From: Acidobacteriota bacterium
GTDB lineage: Bacteria; Acidobacteriota; Holophagae; Holophagales; Holophagaceae
DNA length: 38,649 nucleotides
Assembly (NCBI GenBank): GCA_018269025.1
Contig: JAFDVN010000087.1
Coordinates: 1-38,649 of the forward strand
Direction: 5' to 3'
The notes below the pieces were generated by a model. It was not told the origin of the DNA, did not search any database, and saw only the letters and a program-made list of their open reading frames with translations. A program made the position numbers and the translations under genes. The stretch's first letter is position 1. Every line of letters starts with the position of its first letter. This document shows, in pieces, positions 7,637-17,543 of the stretch.

Positions 7637-8198
7637 ACGGCAGCAGGCCCAGTTCCTCGCGATGGGCGTGGAGCACAGCGAGTATGCGGGAAAGATGGTC
7701 TTCATCCGTTCCGCCGGTGACCTCGATGAGCATGCGGAAACCCTCCGCCACCTCGTGTCGGTCCACCCCAGCGGCGAAGGCCTTGTCCTTCAGTTTCTTC
7801 TTCACGGACCTGGGCTCCAGCCCCTCGGTGCGGGAAGGGCGGACCAGCGCGCAGGCCATGCAGAAGCCCGTGATCTCATCCGAAGCGAGAAGCGCCTTGT
7901 CCAGGAGGCTGTCGTAGCTCACGCCCCACTGGGTGTAGTGGGCACTGATGGCATGGGCGATGGGCTCCTCGCTCCGAGCCCTTAGCCATTCGACGATGCG
8001 CTTGGGGTGATCCTCCGGCCATTGGTCATAGTCCGCATCGTGGAGCAGGCCCGCGAGGCCGAAGGCTTCCTGATCTTCCCCGAGGCGAGCCGCCAGGTCG
8101 CGCATGACCAATTCGACAGCTCGCGCGTGGATGCGCAACTTGGGCGAAGGCGTCCAGTCGCAGAGCAGGGCCCAGGCTTCGGCTCGGGTGAGGGACAT
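7632..8198 (-). CDS. HD superfamily hydrolase
   Basis: 188-residue predicted metal-dependent phosphohydrolase. The HD pattern is H24 (RIHARAVE), H53-D54 (LLHDADYDQW) and a further histidine in ISAHYTQWG. It resembles the small stand-alone HD proteins of the COG2316 type, whose substrate is not known to me. The start at 8198 shares one base with the truA stop (TGATG), so it is translationally coupled to truA. Upstream in-frame extension to 8471 lies inside truA and is not protein-like. Confidence 0.85.
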   Translation of the reverse strand: MSLTRAEAWALLCDWTPSPKLRIHARAVELVMRDLAARLGEDQEAFGLAGLLHDADYDQWPEDHPKRIVEWLRARSEEPIAHAISAHYTQWGVSYDSLLDKALLASDEITGFCMACALVRPSRTEGLEPRSVKKKLKDKAFAAGVDRHEVAEGFRMLIEVTGGTDEDHLSRILAVLHAHREELGLLPS

Positions 8199-9004
8199 CA
8201 GGGCACCTGGATGAATGGGGTAAGCGCGCCTGCGGGGGCTTCGCCCTTGTATTTGACCCGCTCCAGGAAGAGCCCCGCGGAAGGCGCGGCCCGCTCGGAC
8301 CAGAAGAGGGCTGCGTCCCGGGTGGGCTGGGCCAAATCCTTCTTCACACGGGAAGGATCGGCTTCGCCGAGGGCGCAGGTGACCGCCGCGCCGACCATGC
8401 GCCGCACCTGGCTGCGCTTGAAGTGGCTCGCGGTGGCGCGAAGGAGAATGAGGCTTCCGTGCTCGATCCATTCGCAGCGCCGGATCTCGCAGCGGGGTTC
8501 GTCGCCCTTTTCCAGGTCCGCGAAGGCCGTCACCGCGTGGAAGCCCTCAAAGGCGCTCCAGGCGGATGCGAGCCGGTCGAGGTCGAGGCGCTTCTTCACC
8601 CACCAGATGAAGGGCTTGGCGAGGCCAGAGCGACGGCGGCAGATCTGGTACAGATAGCTTCGTTCCTCGGCATCGTGGCGGGCATGGAAGGCTGGGCTGC
8701 AGGCCTTCACTTCCCGAACGGCGACATCGGAGGGCAACCCTTCGTCAAAGAGGCGCTGAAGGTTGGTGTGGGAGGGGGCGCGATTCGGGTCCAGGTGAAG
8801 ATGGGCGCATTGGTCCAGCGCGTGCACGCCCGCGTCGGTCCTTCCCGACCCCATGAGGGAGATCACGCGAAGATCCGACTGGCGGAGGCAGTGCTCCAGG
8901 CTCCCCATCACCGTGCGGACGCCTGCCTTGGTCTGGGCCTCGCCTTGCCGCTGCCAGCCCTGGAAGCGGCCGCCTTCGTATTCAATGCGAAGGCGAAAGG
9001 CCAC
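8198..9004 (-). CDS. truA: tRNA pseudouridine(38-40) synthase
   Basis: Converts uridines 38-40 in the tRNA anticodon stem to pseudouridine. The catalytic aspartate D57 sits in the signature GSGRTDAGVHA, and RSYLYQI and FxRSQVRRMVG-like blocks (HFKRSQVRRMVGA) are present. No ATG is available at the conserved N-terminus (AFRLRIEYEGGRFQGWQRQ), so I chose GTG at 9004, giving 268 residues, the normal length. The long frame upstream to 9271 is antisense-like and overlaps the receiver gene. It probably follows the receiver gene in one transcript, 44 bases apart. Confidence 0.92.
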   Translation of the reverse strand: MAFRLRIEYEGGRFQGWQRQGEAQTKAGVRTVMGSLEHCLRQSDLRVISLMGSGRTDAGVHALDQCAHLHLDPNRAPSHTNLQRLFDEGLPSDVAVREVKACSPAFHARHDAEERSYLYQICRRRSGLAKPFIWWVKKRLDLDRLASAWSAFEGFHAVTAFADLEKGDEPRCEIRRCEWIEHGSLILLRATASHFKRSQVRRMVGAAVTCALGEADPSRVKKDLAQPTRDAALFWSERAAPSAGLFLERVKYKGEAPAGALTPFIQVP

Positions 9005-9048
9005 GACCTGGGCTGATCCCTGGGCGGATCGTCGGGCCGGTTCCCGAT

Positions 9049-9453
9049 TCACGGGTTGCGGTCCACGACCTCGCGCACGGCCTTGATGAAGGCATCGGGA
9101 TCGTGAATGGGCTTGGAGAGGTAGCCTTCCGCGCCGCTCTCCTTGAGGAATTTCTCCCGGTCTCCGCTCATGGCGTGGGCGGTGGCGAGCATCACGGGCA
9201 CTTTGGCCGCGGCCGCATCGGCCTTCAGCAGCTTTGTGATGAACACGCCATCCACATTCTCCCCATCCCATTGGGAGTTGGTGAGGCTCACATCCATGAT
9301 GATGCAGGAGAGGCCTTCTTCCTTGGCCAGCCGGAGGATCTCGGCCACATCCTCCGACACGAAGACTTCGTAGCCTCCCTTGCGGGTGAGGACCACCTGC
9401 ATGTAGCGGATGTTGATGGGATCGTCCTCGACGATGAGGATGCGCTGGGCCAT
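9049..9453 (-). CDS. Single-domain CheY-like response regulator
   Basis: 134 residues consisting only of a receiver domain. Acidic pocket D10/D11 (LIVEDDP), phosphoacceptor D54 (IIMDVSL), T91 (MLATAH) and K114 (YLSKPI) are all present, so it should accept phosphate. There is no output domain, and no histidine kinase is nearby, so partner and function are unknown. The sequence GENVDGVF after the phosphoacceptor resembles polar cell-cycle DivK-type or Cph/Rcp-type receivers. Start ATG 9453 follows GGAG at eight bases. Confidence 0.9.
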   Translation of the reverse strand: MAQRILIVEDDPINIRYMQVVLTRKGGYEVFVSEDVAEILRLAKEEGLSCIIMDVSLTNSQWDGENVDGVFITKLLKADAAAAKVPVMLATAHAMSGDREKFLKESGAEGYLSKPIHDPDAFIKAVREVVDRNP

Positions 9454-9493
9454 GGGGGGTGCTCCAGGTTCCAGCCTAGCCTGGGAAGATGGG

Positions 9494-10360
9494 CTAGTGC
9501 CAAGTCCCTTCACGGCGCCGTTGTTCGAGGCCTTCGAGAAGCTCATCCGGCACATGCAAGGAGCCGCGCCCCCGGCCCAGGCGGATCGCGGGCTTGTTCC
9601 TGCCGTGATAGTCGCTGCCCCCGGACATGGCCATGCCGAGCTTGGCGGCAAGGGCTTTGAAGCTCTTTTGCTGGGCTTCCGCGTATTCGCCGTAATAGGC
9701 TTCAAGGCCCTCCATGCCGAGGTCCCGCAGCTCCTTCATGGCCTCATCCCAGACGAAGGCCCCGCCCGCGAATCGGCCCGGGTGGGCCACGACGGGAACG
9801 CCCCCGGCTTCACGGATCCATCGCGCGGCCGTGGCGGGTTCCAGTTCGTCCATGGGCACCCAGGCGCGGCCCCCATCGCAGAGCAGGGACTCAAAGGCCT
9901 GCTGGGGGTGGTTCACGATGCCCTTGGAGGCGAGCGCTTTGGCGAAATGAACGCGGGAGATGAGGTAGGCACGGCCCGGCTGATCCGGGGCCTCGGCCTC
10001 TACATCCGCCATTTCGATGCGGCATCCAAGCTCCTGGAGCTTGGCGATCATGCGGCGGTTCCGGTCATCCCGCCGGGTGCGCAATTCCGCAAGCCGTTCC
10101 GCGAAGCGAGTGTCCTCGTGGTTCACGAGGAGGCCCAGCACATGGAGGCTCCGGCCCAGGAAACGGCAACTCACTTCCGTGCCTGCGAGGAGGCGGGTCT
10201 TCACCTGAGGCTGCATGGCCAAAAAGGCGGGCAGGCCCTCCAGGGTGTCGTGGTCGGTGAGGGCGAGGGCGGACAGGCCGATGCCGTCTCCCATCCGAGC
10301 CAGGGCCTCGGGCGTGTCGGTGCCATCGGAGTAAAGGCTGTGGCAGTGCAGATCAATCAT
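9494..10360 (-). CDS. PHP domain phosphoesterase (RNase AM / TrpH type)
   Basis: 288 residues. Metal-binding PHP motifs: DLHCHSLYSDGT at the N-terminus, LTDHDTLEG, GTEVSC, VVAHPGR and GGSDYHG near the C-terminus. Relatives hydrolyse 3',5'-nucleoside bisphosphates or trim RNA 5' ends. The neighbouring PAPS-producing genes a few kb away would generate 3'-phosphoadenosine 5'-phosphate as waste, so pAp removal is an attractive but unproven role. The gene is separated from the upstream glycosyltransferase by a hairpin terminator. Confidence 0.87.
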   Translation of the reverse strand: MIDLHCHSLYSDGTDTPEALARMGDGIGLSALALTDHDTLEGLPAFLAMQPQVKTRLLAGTEVSCRFLGRSLHVLGLLVNHEDTRFAERLAELRTRRDDRNRRMIAKLQELGCRIEMADVEAEAPDQPGRAYLISRVHFAKALASKGIVNHPQQAFESLLCDGGRAWVPMDELEPATAARWIREAGGVPVVAHPGRFAGGAFVWDEAMKELRDLGMEGLEAYYGEYAEAQQKSFKALAAKLGMAMSGGSDYHGRNKPAIRLGRGRGSLHVPDELLEGLEQRRREGTWH

Positions 10361-10378
10361 GGAACCCTGGGACGGAAA

Positions 10379-10396
10379 GGGCCGCGTGAGCGGCCC
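10379..10396 (-). terminator. Intrinsic terminator after the glycosyltransferase gene
   Basis: Perfect 7-bp stem GGGCCGC with a four-base loop, followed on the minus strand by CTTTCC. It lies 12 bases past the glycosyltransferase stop and before the PHP gene. Confidence 0.6.
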
Positions 10397-10408
10397 GGAT
10401 CCGGATGA

Positions 10409-11929
10409 CTACTGGACCAGATGGGACGCGTGCTCGCTGTCTTCCAGTTCGTCCATGGCGAGACGCCGGAAAAGCTGAATGTCCATGAGGCTGAAGAGGC
10501 TCATGTAGGCGAAGCCGTTGAAGAAGAGCAGGAGAAAGGGGACAGAGGCCCACTTCCGCATCTCGATGGAGATGATCACGGCGACGAGATAGTAGAGCGC
10601 GAAGCCCAGCTCCAGGAAGGTGATGAGGCTCTTGGGCACCTTGTAGGCGCGCTTGCTCATTGTCTTACCGTTGGCGTCCACGCCGAGCTTGGGAGTGCGC
10701 TTGAATTCCTTGTCGTCGGTGAAGAAGCCTTCCAGCACTGCCTTCGCCTGGTTCAGACCGAGGCCGATGCCAAGGCTCATGAGGCCGGGGATGTACTTGA
10801 GGCGGCTGGACCAGCCACGGTTGTCGGTGAGTTCCCGCTGGGAAAGGCCAAAGTAGAGGCCCACGCTCACGGCATTGAGCAGGAAGAAGGGGCCATCCGT
10901 CGCCAGCAGGATGTACCAAGGCGTGCCCGCGCGCAGTACCATGCAGGGCACCATGATGATGGCGAGCAGCACCATGAGCAGGTAGTTGCAGTTGGCGGAG
11001 AGGTGGAACCAGCACTCCAGCTTGGTGTGGAGCGAGGCGTTCGACTTCCAGATGGTCGTCATGAGCTTGCGGATGACCTGGGCGTTGCCCTTGGCCCAGC
11101 GGTGCTGCTGGCTCTTGAAGGCGTTCACATCCACGGGCAGTTCGGCGGGGACGACGAGGTCCTTGAGGTACACGCCCTTCCAGCCCTTGAGCTGGGCGCG
11201 GTAGGAGAGGTCCGCGTCCTCGGTGATGGTGTCGTGCTCCCAGCCCCCGGCGTCGGCGATGGCGGCGACGCGCCACATGCCAGCGGTGCCGCTGAAATTG
11301 AAAAAGGCTCCGGAGCGGTTGCGGGCCGTGTGTTCGAAGACAAAGTGGCCGTCCAGCAGGATGGCCTGCACTTGGGTCAGAAGGCTGAAATCGCGATTGA
11401 GGTGCGCCCAGCAGCCTTGCACGAAGGCCATCTTCGGATCGGCGAAATGGGGCACAGCCTTGCGGAGGAAGTCCTCGGTGGGGATGAAGTCCGCGTCGAA
11501 CATGGCGACGACTTCGCCCTTGGCGGTCTTGAGCCCCGCGGCCAGGGCGCCGGCCTTGAAGCCGGTGCGATCCGTGCGGTGCAGGTGGACGATGTCGAAG
11601 CCCAGCGCCGCGTATTTCTCGCACACTGATTGGGCCACCTTCACGGTCTCATCCGTGCTGTCATCCAACACTTGGATTTCCAGGCGATCCTTGGGCCAAT
11701 CCATGCGCACGACGGAATCCACGAGCCGCTCGACCACATTCATCTCATTGAAGATGGCGAGCTGCACCGTCACCATGGGCTCGTAATCCGGGCCACCCAT
11801 GGGCTTGGGTTCGTGCTGCTTGTGTTTGTAGTAGAGCCAGAGCATCCACAGCCGGTGCGCGCCGTAGACGCTTAGCACCGTGAGGATCGTGAAATAGGCT
11901 GACAGTACCACCAGCTTGAGGATGTCCAT
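10409..11929 (-). CDS. Membrane family 2 glycosyltransferase, cellulose/mannan synthase-like
   Basis: 506 residues. One N-terminal membrane helix, a cytoplasmic GT-A domain and about four C-terminal helices. Processive GT2 hallmarks are all present: VLDDSTDE (D89-D90), FDADF (D145-x-D147), TEDAD (E237-D238) and QQHRW (274-278). It should polymerise a sugar nucleotide and pass the chain through the membrane. Substrate cannot be told; the architecture is close to bacterial glucomannan/CslA-like proteins. No BcsB, PilZ partner or other polysaccharide gene lies beside it. It is transcribed divergently from the Ser/Thr kinase across a 137-base gap. Confidence 0.9.
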   Translation of the reverse strand: MDILKLVVLSAYFTILTVLSVYGAHRLWMLWLYYKHKQHEPKPMGGPDYEPMVTVQLAIFNEMNVVERLVDSVVRMDWPKDRLEIQVLDDSTDETVKVAQSVCEKYAALGFDIVHLHRTDRTGFKAGALAAGLKTAKGEVVAMFDADFIPTEDFLRKAVPHFADPKMAFVQGCWAHLNRDFSLLTQVQAILLDGHFVFEHTARNRSGAFFNFSGTAGMWRVAAIADAGGWEHDTITEDADLSYRAQLKGWKGVYLKDLVVPAELPVDVNAFKSQQHRWAKGNAQVIRKLMTTIWKSNASLHTKLECWFHLSANCNYLLMVLLAIIMVPCMVLRAGTPWYILLATDGPFFLLNAVSVGLYFGLSQRELTDNRGWSSRLKYIPGLMSLGIGLGLNQAKAVLEGFFTDDKEFKRTPKLGVDANGKTMSKRAYKVPKSLITFLELGFALYYLVAVIISIEMRKWASVPFLLLFFNGFAYMSLFSLMDIQLFRRLAMDELEDSEHASHLVQ

Positions 11930-12066
11930 CCAGGCTCCGAGGAGGCATGCCGATGGCCTGCCTTGGAAAATTCTCCCATGAATTCATGGCTGGTCCAGGG
12001 AAAAAATCCGGGATTCCGGTCGGAGCCCCGCGCCTTCCGATAGCATGGTCCTATCCAGGTCACGAG

Positions 12067-14031
12067 ATGATTCCCGAAGAGAAGATCCCCCAATCCATCG
12101 GCCGCTACCAGGTACTCAAAGTGCTGGGGGCAGGGGCCATGGGCAGCGTGCTCCTAGCGGAAGACCCCCGCATCAAGCGCAAGGTCGCCATCAAGGTGGT
12201 TCGCCTGGAGTCCCTCCGTTCCCACAAGGATGAGGAGGAGTATCTGGCGCGATTCCAGCGCGAAGCCGAGGTCAGCGGCCTCCTGAACCACCCGGGCATC
12301 GTGACCATCTTCGATGTGGGCGAGGAGGACGGCATCGGCCCCTTCATGGCGATGGAGTTCGTCGCCGGGCAGTCCCTGGATGGACTCATCAAGTCGGGTA
12401 CGGTGGTTCCGCTGGAGCAGAAGCTGCGCATTGCGGCTGGCATCGGGGAGGCCCTAGACCATTCCCACCACCTAGGCGTCATCCACCGGGATGTGAAGCC
12501 GGGGAATGTGATGCTCACCGAGGACGGGCGGCCGAAACTCATGGATTTCGGCATCGCCAAGCGCGAGGACGCCGGGCTCACCCAGACGGGTACCTTTTTG
12601 GGAACGCCCAGCTACGCCGCCCCGGAACAGATCAAGGAGGGGGCAGTCACACCCCAGTCCGATCAATTCAGCTTTGCGGTGATGGTGTTTGAGCTTTTGA
12701 GCGGAAAGCTTCCATTCCCTGGCAATTCCATCAACACGATTCTATATCGGATCGTGAACGAGCCGCCTTCGGATCCCCAGCCCCCGGTGGAAGGAATCTT
12801 GCCGGAGGCCTGGCACCGCATCTTCCTCCGGGCCTTGGCGAAGGAGCCCGAGGGGCGCTTTCCCAGTTGCAGCCATTTCATCCACGAATTGGGCGAGGCC
12901 GCCCTCGGCGTCGGGACGCTGGTTCGCCAGGACCTTCTGACCGCCATGCCCCCCGTCGTACCCCCTGTGGACACCACCCAGCCCCTCCTGCCACCTGTCG
13001 CCGTGCCGCCCGTCGGGGCCGCCACCCGCATTTCGCCAGTGATCCAATTGGGATCGGGACATGAAGAGACTCTGAGCCAACCGCTGGACTTGGGTTCCCT
13101 GGAGGCGAAGTCCAAAGGCCGCGCGTGGCCTTGGGTCGCGCTGTTCATCGCAGCGGCTGGGGCAGGGGGATACTTCTTCTGGAACCGCCCAGCCAGCGCG
13201 ACGGTGCTCCTCAAGACCAGCCCGGACAAGGCACAGGTGACCTTGAATGGCAGAGCCCTCGGCGATACGACACCGATCCAAGAGCCCCTCAAGGCCGGTG
13301 ACCATCTCAAGTTCGAAGCCAAGGGATTTCAGGCCAAAGAGCTGGACTTCACCACTTCCGCCGTTTGGCCGAGCTCCATCTCGCTGGAGCCGATCGTAAG
13401 CACCCTGGAACTGAAGACAGATCCCGCCGGTGCCCAGGTTGTGATGGACGGAAAGCCACTGGAAGGCGTGACCCCCCTGTCCATTTCCTGGAACCAGGGC
13501 CAGCCTCATCAACTCACCTTCACCAAGGGCACGGCCTCCCTGCCTAAGGACTTTGCGGTGGGCGAGGTTCCCGAAGGGGTGTTTGCGCTTCAATCCGCCT
13601 CTGCGTCCGCCGCGGCCGTCACGGGAAATGGCACGGTGAGGTTTGCGGGTGGATTCTCGGTCCGCGTCAAGGTGGACGGGGCGGACAAGGGCGAGATGGG
13701 GCCTGGCAAAACCCTTGAACTGACCCCAGGGGACCACCGCCTGGACCTCAGCAACGGAAGAGTCTTTTTCTCGGAATCTCGGACCGTCACCGTCACCATG
13801 GGGCAGGAGGCGAAAGTGGCCTTGCCGGGCTTAGCTTCCCTCACGGTGAATACCCATCCTGGCGTAGGCGATGTGCTGGTGGATGGGAAACCGACGGGGA
13901 TTCAGAGTGATGGCAGCCGCGTCCAAGTGGCCGCCGGAAAGCATACGATCACCATCCGCAGCCTGAGTGGGAAGACGGTGAGCCAGACGGTGGAAGTGCA
14001 GGGCGACAAGTCCGTGGACCTCGCGCTCTAG
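12067..14031 (+). CDS. Membrane Ser/Thr protein kinase with PEGA-like extracytoplasmic repeats
   Basis: 654 residues from ATG 12067; an ATG at 11947 would add 40 residues that do not resemble kinase sequence. The Hanks-type kinase domain is complete: P-loop GAGAMG, K43 (VAIKVV), HRDVKPGN (140-147), DFG (160-162) and AAPEQ. A proline-rich stretch leads to a transmembrane helix around residues 354-372. The outer part has four beta-rich repeats of PEGA type, each with a pattern such as [25 protein letters not shown] domains are thought to bind surface or cell-wall ligands. The cysD start lies only seven bases beyond its stop, so the kinase and sulfur genes may share a transcript, an unusual pairing. 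Confidence 0.92.
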   Translation: MIPEEKIPQSIGRYQVLKVLGAGAMGSVLLAEDPRIKRKVAIKVVRLESLRSHKDEEEYLARFQREAEVSGLLNHPGIVTIFDVGEEDGIGPFMAMEFVAGQSLDGLIKSGTVVPLEQKLRIAAGIGEALDHSHHLGVIHRDVKPGNVMLTEDGRPKLMDFGIAKREDAGLTQTGTFLGTPSYAAPEQIKEGAVTPQSDQFSFAVMVFELLSGKLPFPGNSINTILYRIVNEPPSDPQPPVEGILPEAWHRIFLRALAKEPEGRFPSCSHFIHELGEAALGVGTLVRQDLLTAMPPVVPPVDTTQPLLPPVAVPPVGAATRISPVIQLGSGHEETLSQPLDLGSLEAKSKGRAWPWVALFIAAAGAGGYFFWNRPASATVLLKTSPDKAQVTLNGRALGDTTPIQEPLKAGDHLKFEAKGFQAKELDFTTSAVWPSSISLEPIVSTLELKTDPAGAQVVMDGKPLEGVTPLSISWNQGQPHQLTFTKGTASLPKDFAVGEVPEGVFALQSASASAAAVTGNGTVRFAGGFSVRVKVDGADKGEMGPGKTLELTPGDHRLDLSNGRVFFSESRTVTVTMGQEAKVALPGLASLTVNTHPGVGDVLVDGKPTGIQSDGSRVQVAAGKHTITIRSLSGKTVSQTVEVQGDKSVDLAL

Positions 14032-14038
14032 CGTTCCC

Positions 14039-14929
14039 ATGCTCGACCGAGGCCTGGAATCCGAAAGCATCGAGATCATCCGCGAAGCGGTCGCCGGGGC
14101 CGCCAAGCCGGTGATGCTCTATTCGATCGGCAAGGATTCCTCGGTGATGTTGCACCTGGCGCGGAAGGCCTTCTATCCGGCTCCGCCTCCCTTTCCGCTT
14201 CTCCATGTGGACACCACCTGGAAGTTCAAGGAGATGTACGCCCATCGCGCGCGGATGGTGGCGGAATCAGGCATGACTCTGCTGACTCACACAAATCAGG
14301 AAGGACTCGCGGCGGGGGTGAACCCCTTCACCCATGGCTCTTCCTACTACACCGATGTGATGAAGACGGAAGCCCTCAAGCAGGCGCTGGACCTCCATGG
14401 CTTTGATGTGGTGTTCGGTGGGGCGCGCCGGGATGAGGAGAAATCCCGCGCCAAGGAACGGATCTTTTCCTTTCGTTCCAAGGGCCATCGGTGGGATCCC
14501 AAGAAACAGAGGCCTGAGCTTTGGAATCTGTACAACACGCATATCCAGCCTGGCGAGACGCTCCGGGTCTTTCCTCTGTCGAACTGGACTGAGGCAGACA
14601 TCTGGGAATACATCCGCGCGGAAGAGATTCCCATCGTGCCGCTCTACCTCGCCAAGGCGCGCCCCGTGGTCCGGCGGGGCGGAGCCTGGATCATGGTGGA
14701 TGACGAACGCTATCCACTGGAGCCAGGTGAATCGCCCGAGGTGCGCAGGGTTCGCTTCCGGACCCTTGGCTGTTATCCCCTCACGGGCGCTGTGGAAAGC
14801 GGCGCGGACACGCTCGATTCGGTGATCGCCGAGACCCTCGGCGCGCGGAATTCGGAACGCCAGGGCCGCCTCATTGATTCGGACCAGCCCGGATCCATGG
14901 AGAAGAAGAAGCAGGAAGGGTATTTCTGA
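14039..14929 (+). CDS. cysD: Sulfate adenylyltransferase subunit 2
   Basis: With CysN makes adenosine 5'-phosphosulfate from ATP and sulfate. 296 residues; the PP-loop reads [18 protein letters not shown], and [34 protein letters not shown] and the C-terminal [12 protein letters not shown] are all signature regions. No clear Shine-Dalgarno precedes ATG 14039, which fits coupling to the kinase gene ending seven bases upstream. Its stop overlaps the cysNC start (TGATG). Confidence 0.97.
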   Translation: MLDRGLESESIEIIREAVAGAAKPVMLYSIGKDSSVMLHLARKAFYPAPPPFPLLHVDTTWKFKEMYAHRARMVAESGMTLLTHTNQEGLAAGVNPFTHGSSYYTDVMKTEALKQALDLHGFDVVFGGARRDEEKSRAKERIFSFRSKGHRWDPKKQRPELWNLYNTHIQPGETLRVFPLSNWTEADIWEYIRAEEIPIVPLYLAKARPVVRRGGAWIMVDDERYPLEPGESPEVRRVRFRTLGCYPLTGAVESGADTLDSVIAETLGARNSERQGRLIDSDQPGSMEKKKQEGYF

Positions 14930-16755
14930 TGACCACCCGGCCGCTTCGCTTCATCACCTGTGGAAGCGTGGACGATGGGAAGTCCACGCTCATCGGTCGG
15001 ATGCTCCACGAATCCAAGTGCGTCTTCGAAGACCAGATGGAGTCCCTGGCGAAAGACTCGCGCCAGTTCGGGACTCAAAGCGGGAAGGTGGATTTCGCGT
15101 TGCTCGTGGATGGCCTACAGGCCGAGCGTGAGCAGGGCATCACCATTGATGTGGCCTATCGGTTCTTTTCCACGCCGAAGCGAAAATTCATCGTGGCCGA
15201 TACGCCTGGACACGAGCAGTACACCCGCAATATGGCGACCGGGGCATCCACCGCAGACCTCGCGATCCTCTTGGTGGACGCCCGCAAGGGCATCCTCACC
15301 CAGACCCGCCGCCACGCACGGATCGTGGCGATGATGGGCATCCGAAAGGTGGTGCTCGCCATCAATAAAATGGATCTCGTCGGGTATGAGGAAGCCACCT
15401 TTCGGCGCATCACTTCGGAATTTGAGGAGGTTGCCGCGGGGCTGGGCATTCCAAGCGTGATGGCCATCCCCCTGAGCGCCCTGGAAGGCGACAATGTGGT
15501 CGCGCCGAGCGGGCGGACCCCCTGGTACGGCGGACTTGGACTGCTTGGGCTCCTGGAAGGCGTGGCACTTGAGGAACCCCTCGGATCCGCTCCCTTCAGG
15601 ATGCCGGTTCAATGGATCAATCGCCCCAACGCCGAATTCCGAGGTGCCTGTGGCCGCATCGCCCAGGGTCGCATTCGACCGAAGGACCCCGTGCGGATCC
15701 TGCCCTCCGGCGTCGAGACGCGGGTGAAGGAGGTCCTTGCCTGGGGCGGTCCCCAAGGAGGCGCGGAGATCGGAGATTCCATCACGCTCACCTTTGAGGA
15801 CGAGGTGGATGTGAGTCGCGGAGATCTCTTGACCTCCCCCGAGGATGCGCCGCAAGTGGCGGATCAATTCGAGGCGAATCTCATATGGATGTCGGAGCAC
15901 CCCTTGGTGGCGGGGAGGCCTTACCTCCTGAAGTTGCATGCCAAGGAAGTCACGGCGACGGTCACCTCCATCAAGCACGCGGTGGAGGTGAACACCGGAG
16001 CCCATGGGGCCGCCCGCTCCCTGGGACTCAACGAAATCGGAGTGGTCAATCTGAGCTTGAATCAGCCTGTTCCCTTCGAGCCCTATGCCACGAACCGGAC
16101 GCTGGGCTCCTTCATCCTGGTGGACAAACTCACCTTTGAAACCGTGGGCGCCGGGATGATCCAGTTCGCCTTGAGACGGGCGATGAACATCCACTGGCAA
16201 GCCCTGGAGGTGGATCGGGCGGCCAGGGCGCGGTTGATGGGGCAGAAGGCGACATGCGTCTGGTTCACCGGCCTTTCCGGTTCAGGGAAATCCACCCTGG
16301 CCAACCTCCTGGACAAGCGCCTTCACACCGAAGGCAAGCACACCTACATCCTGGATGGCGACAATGTCCGTCATGGCCTCAATCGGGATCTGGGATTCAC
16401 CGAAGCCGATCGGGTGGAAAACATCCGCCGTGTCGCCGAAGTCGCCAAGCTCATGTCGGACGCGGGACTCATCGTGCTGGTGGCCTTCATCTCCCCCTTC
16501 CGCTCCGAGAGGCGGATGGCCCGCGACCTCTTCCCAGAAGGGGATTTCATTGAGGTCTTCGTGGACACTCCCCTGGAAGAATGCGAACGCCGGGATGTGA
16601 AGGGCCTCTATGCCAAGGCCAGACGGGGTGAATTGCGCAACTTCACGGGGATTGATAGCGCCTACGAACCGCCCGAACATCCTGAACTTCACCTTCGCGC
16701 GGGAGAGTCATCCCTTGATTCCTGCGTTGAGGCGATCCTGAAGCACCTCAGCTGA
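14929..16755 (+). CDS. cysNC: Bifunctional sulfate adenylyltransferase subunit 1 / APS kinase
   Basis: 608-residue fusion. The N-terminal part (~430 residues) is the CysN GTPase with P-loop [10 protein letters not shown], switch [12 protein letters not shown] and NKMD. The C-terminal part from about residue 440 is CysC with its own P-loop [14 protein letters not shown] and [10 protein letters not shown]. The fused protein drives APS synthesis by GTP hydrolysis and phosphorylates APS to PAPS. No cysH, cysI or APS reductase is in the window, so PAPS may serve both assimilation elsewhere and the sulfotransferase encoded just downstream. The start and stop each overlap the neighbouring gene by one base. 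Confidence 0.97.
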   Translation: MTTRPLRFITCGSVDDGKSTLIGRMLHESKCVFEDQMESLAKDSRQFGTQSGKVDFALLVDGLQAEREQGITIDVAYRFFSTPKRKFIVADTPGHEQYTRNMATGASTADLAILLVDARKGILTQTRRHARIVAMMGIRKVVLAINKMDLVGYEEATFRRITSEFEEVAAGLGIPSVMAIPLSALEGDNVVAPSGRTPWYGGLGLLGLLEGVALEEPLGSAPFRMPVQWINRPNAEFRGACGRIAQGRIRPKDPVRILPSGVETRVKEVLAWGGPQGGAEIGDSITLTFEDEVDVSRGDLLTSPEDAPQVADQFEANLIWMSEHPLVAGRPYLLKLHAKEVTATVTSIKHAVEVNTGAHGAARSLGLNEIGVVNLSLNQPVPFEPYATNRTLGSFILVDKLTFETVGAGMIQFALRRAMNIHWQALEVDRAARARLMGQKATCVWFTGLSGSGKSTLANLLDKRLHTEGKHTYILDGDNVRHGLNRDLGFTEADRVENIRRVAEVAKLMSDAGLIVLVAFISPFRSERRMARDLFPEGDFIEVFVDTPLEECERRDVKGLYAKARRGELRNFTGIDSAYEPPEHPELHLRAGESSLDSCVEAILKHLS

Positions 16756-17543
16756 TGGGCGGCTGGATGGAAGTCGCCGCGGGCGCTCTGACGGGTCTGG
16801 TGGTCGGGCTCACCGGCGTCGGTGGCGGTGCCTTGATGACGCCGATTCTGCTTCTTGGGTTCGGGGTGGCACCCGTGACGGCTGTTGGAACGGATCTCTG
16901 GTTCGCGGCGCTGACCAAGATTGCCGCTGTCCCGGCTCATCAGGGCAGGGGTCTCATAGATTGGGAAATCACCAAGCGGCTCTGGATGGGAAGTCTTCCC
17001 GCTGCGCTTGTCGCGGTTGGACTCCTGAAGGTCGGAATCATCGGGCCCCATCAACCTCGATTTCTAATGCTCGCTATTTCAGGCGCGGTGATTCTGACGG
17101 CGCTTGGGCTATTGTTCCGCGGACCGCTTGCTGTGCGCGACCTGGCAATCCTTGACCCAGGAGATCGGCTAGGCCACCGCAGCAGGATGACACTCACCCT
17201 AGCCTGCGGCGCGGTGCTGGGCTTTTTGGTCACCCTCACTTCCATCGGTGCGGGCGCGTTGGGGGCGGTGTTTCTGACCTATCTCTATCCGACTCGGCTC
17301 ACTCCCGCCCGGCTCATCGCCACGGATCTGGTCCATGCCATTCCCCTCGCCCTATTTGCGGGAGCAGGACACCTGATGTTCGGGAATGTGGATACGCATC
17401 TACTTGTCTTATTGCTTTGCGGTTCCATTCCGGGTGTCCTGGTGGGGGCCAAGCTCGCCCATCGTCTGCCTCAGAGAATCCTGCGTTGGGCCATGGCCTT
17501 GGTGTTGCTCGTAGTCGGATTAAAAGTCTGGATGTCCCGCTAG
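16755..17543 (+). CDS. TauE/SafE family sulfite or sulfate permease
   Basis: 262-residue inner-membrane protein with about eight hydrophobic segments. The N-terminal GLVVGLTGVGGGALMTPILLLG and the repeat-related GFLVTLTSIGAGALGAVFLTYLYP are typical of TauE/SafE half-repeats. Position directly after cysNC, with a TGATG overlap, argues for a sulfur oxyanion as substrate, with direction of transport uncertain. The stop overlaps the stop of the opposing sulfotransferase gene in a shared CTAG (17540-17543). Confidence 0.88.
   Translation: MGGWMEVAAGALTGLVVGLTGVGGGALMTPILLLGFGVAPVTAVGTDLWFAALTKIAAVPAHQGRGLIDWEITKRLWMGSLPAALVAVGLLKVGIIGPHQPRFLMLAISGAVILTALGLLFRGPLAVRDLAILDPGDRLGHRSRMTLTLACGAVLGFLVTLTSIGAGALGAVFLTYLYPTRLTPARLIATDLVHAIPLALFAGAGHLMFGNVDTHLLVLLLCGSIPGVLVGAKLAHRLPQRILRWAMALVLLVVGLKVWMSR

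Noticed and set aside
10421-11629. 402-codon plus-strand frame opposite the glycosyltransferase
   Set aside because: All GT2 motifs are on the minus strand; this is composition-driven.
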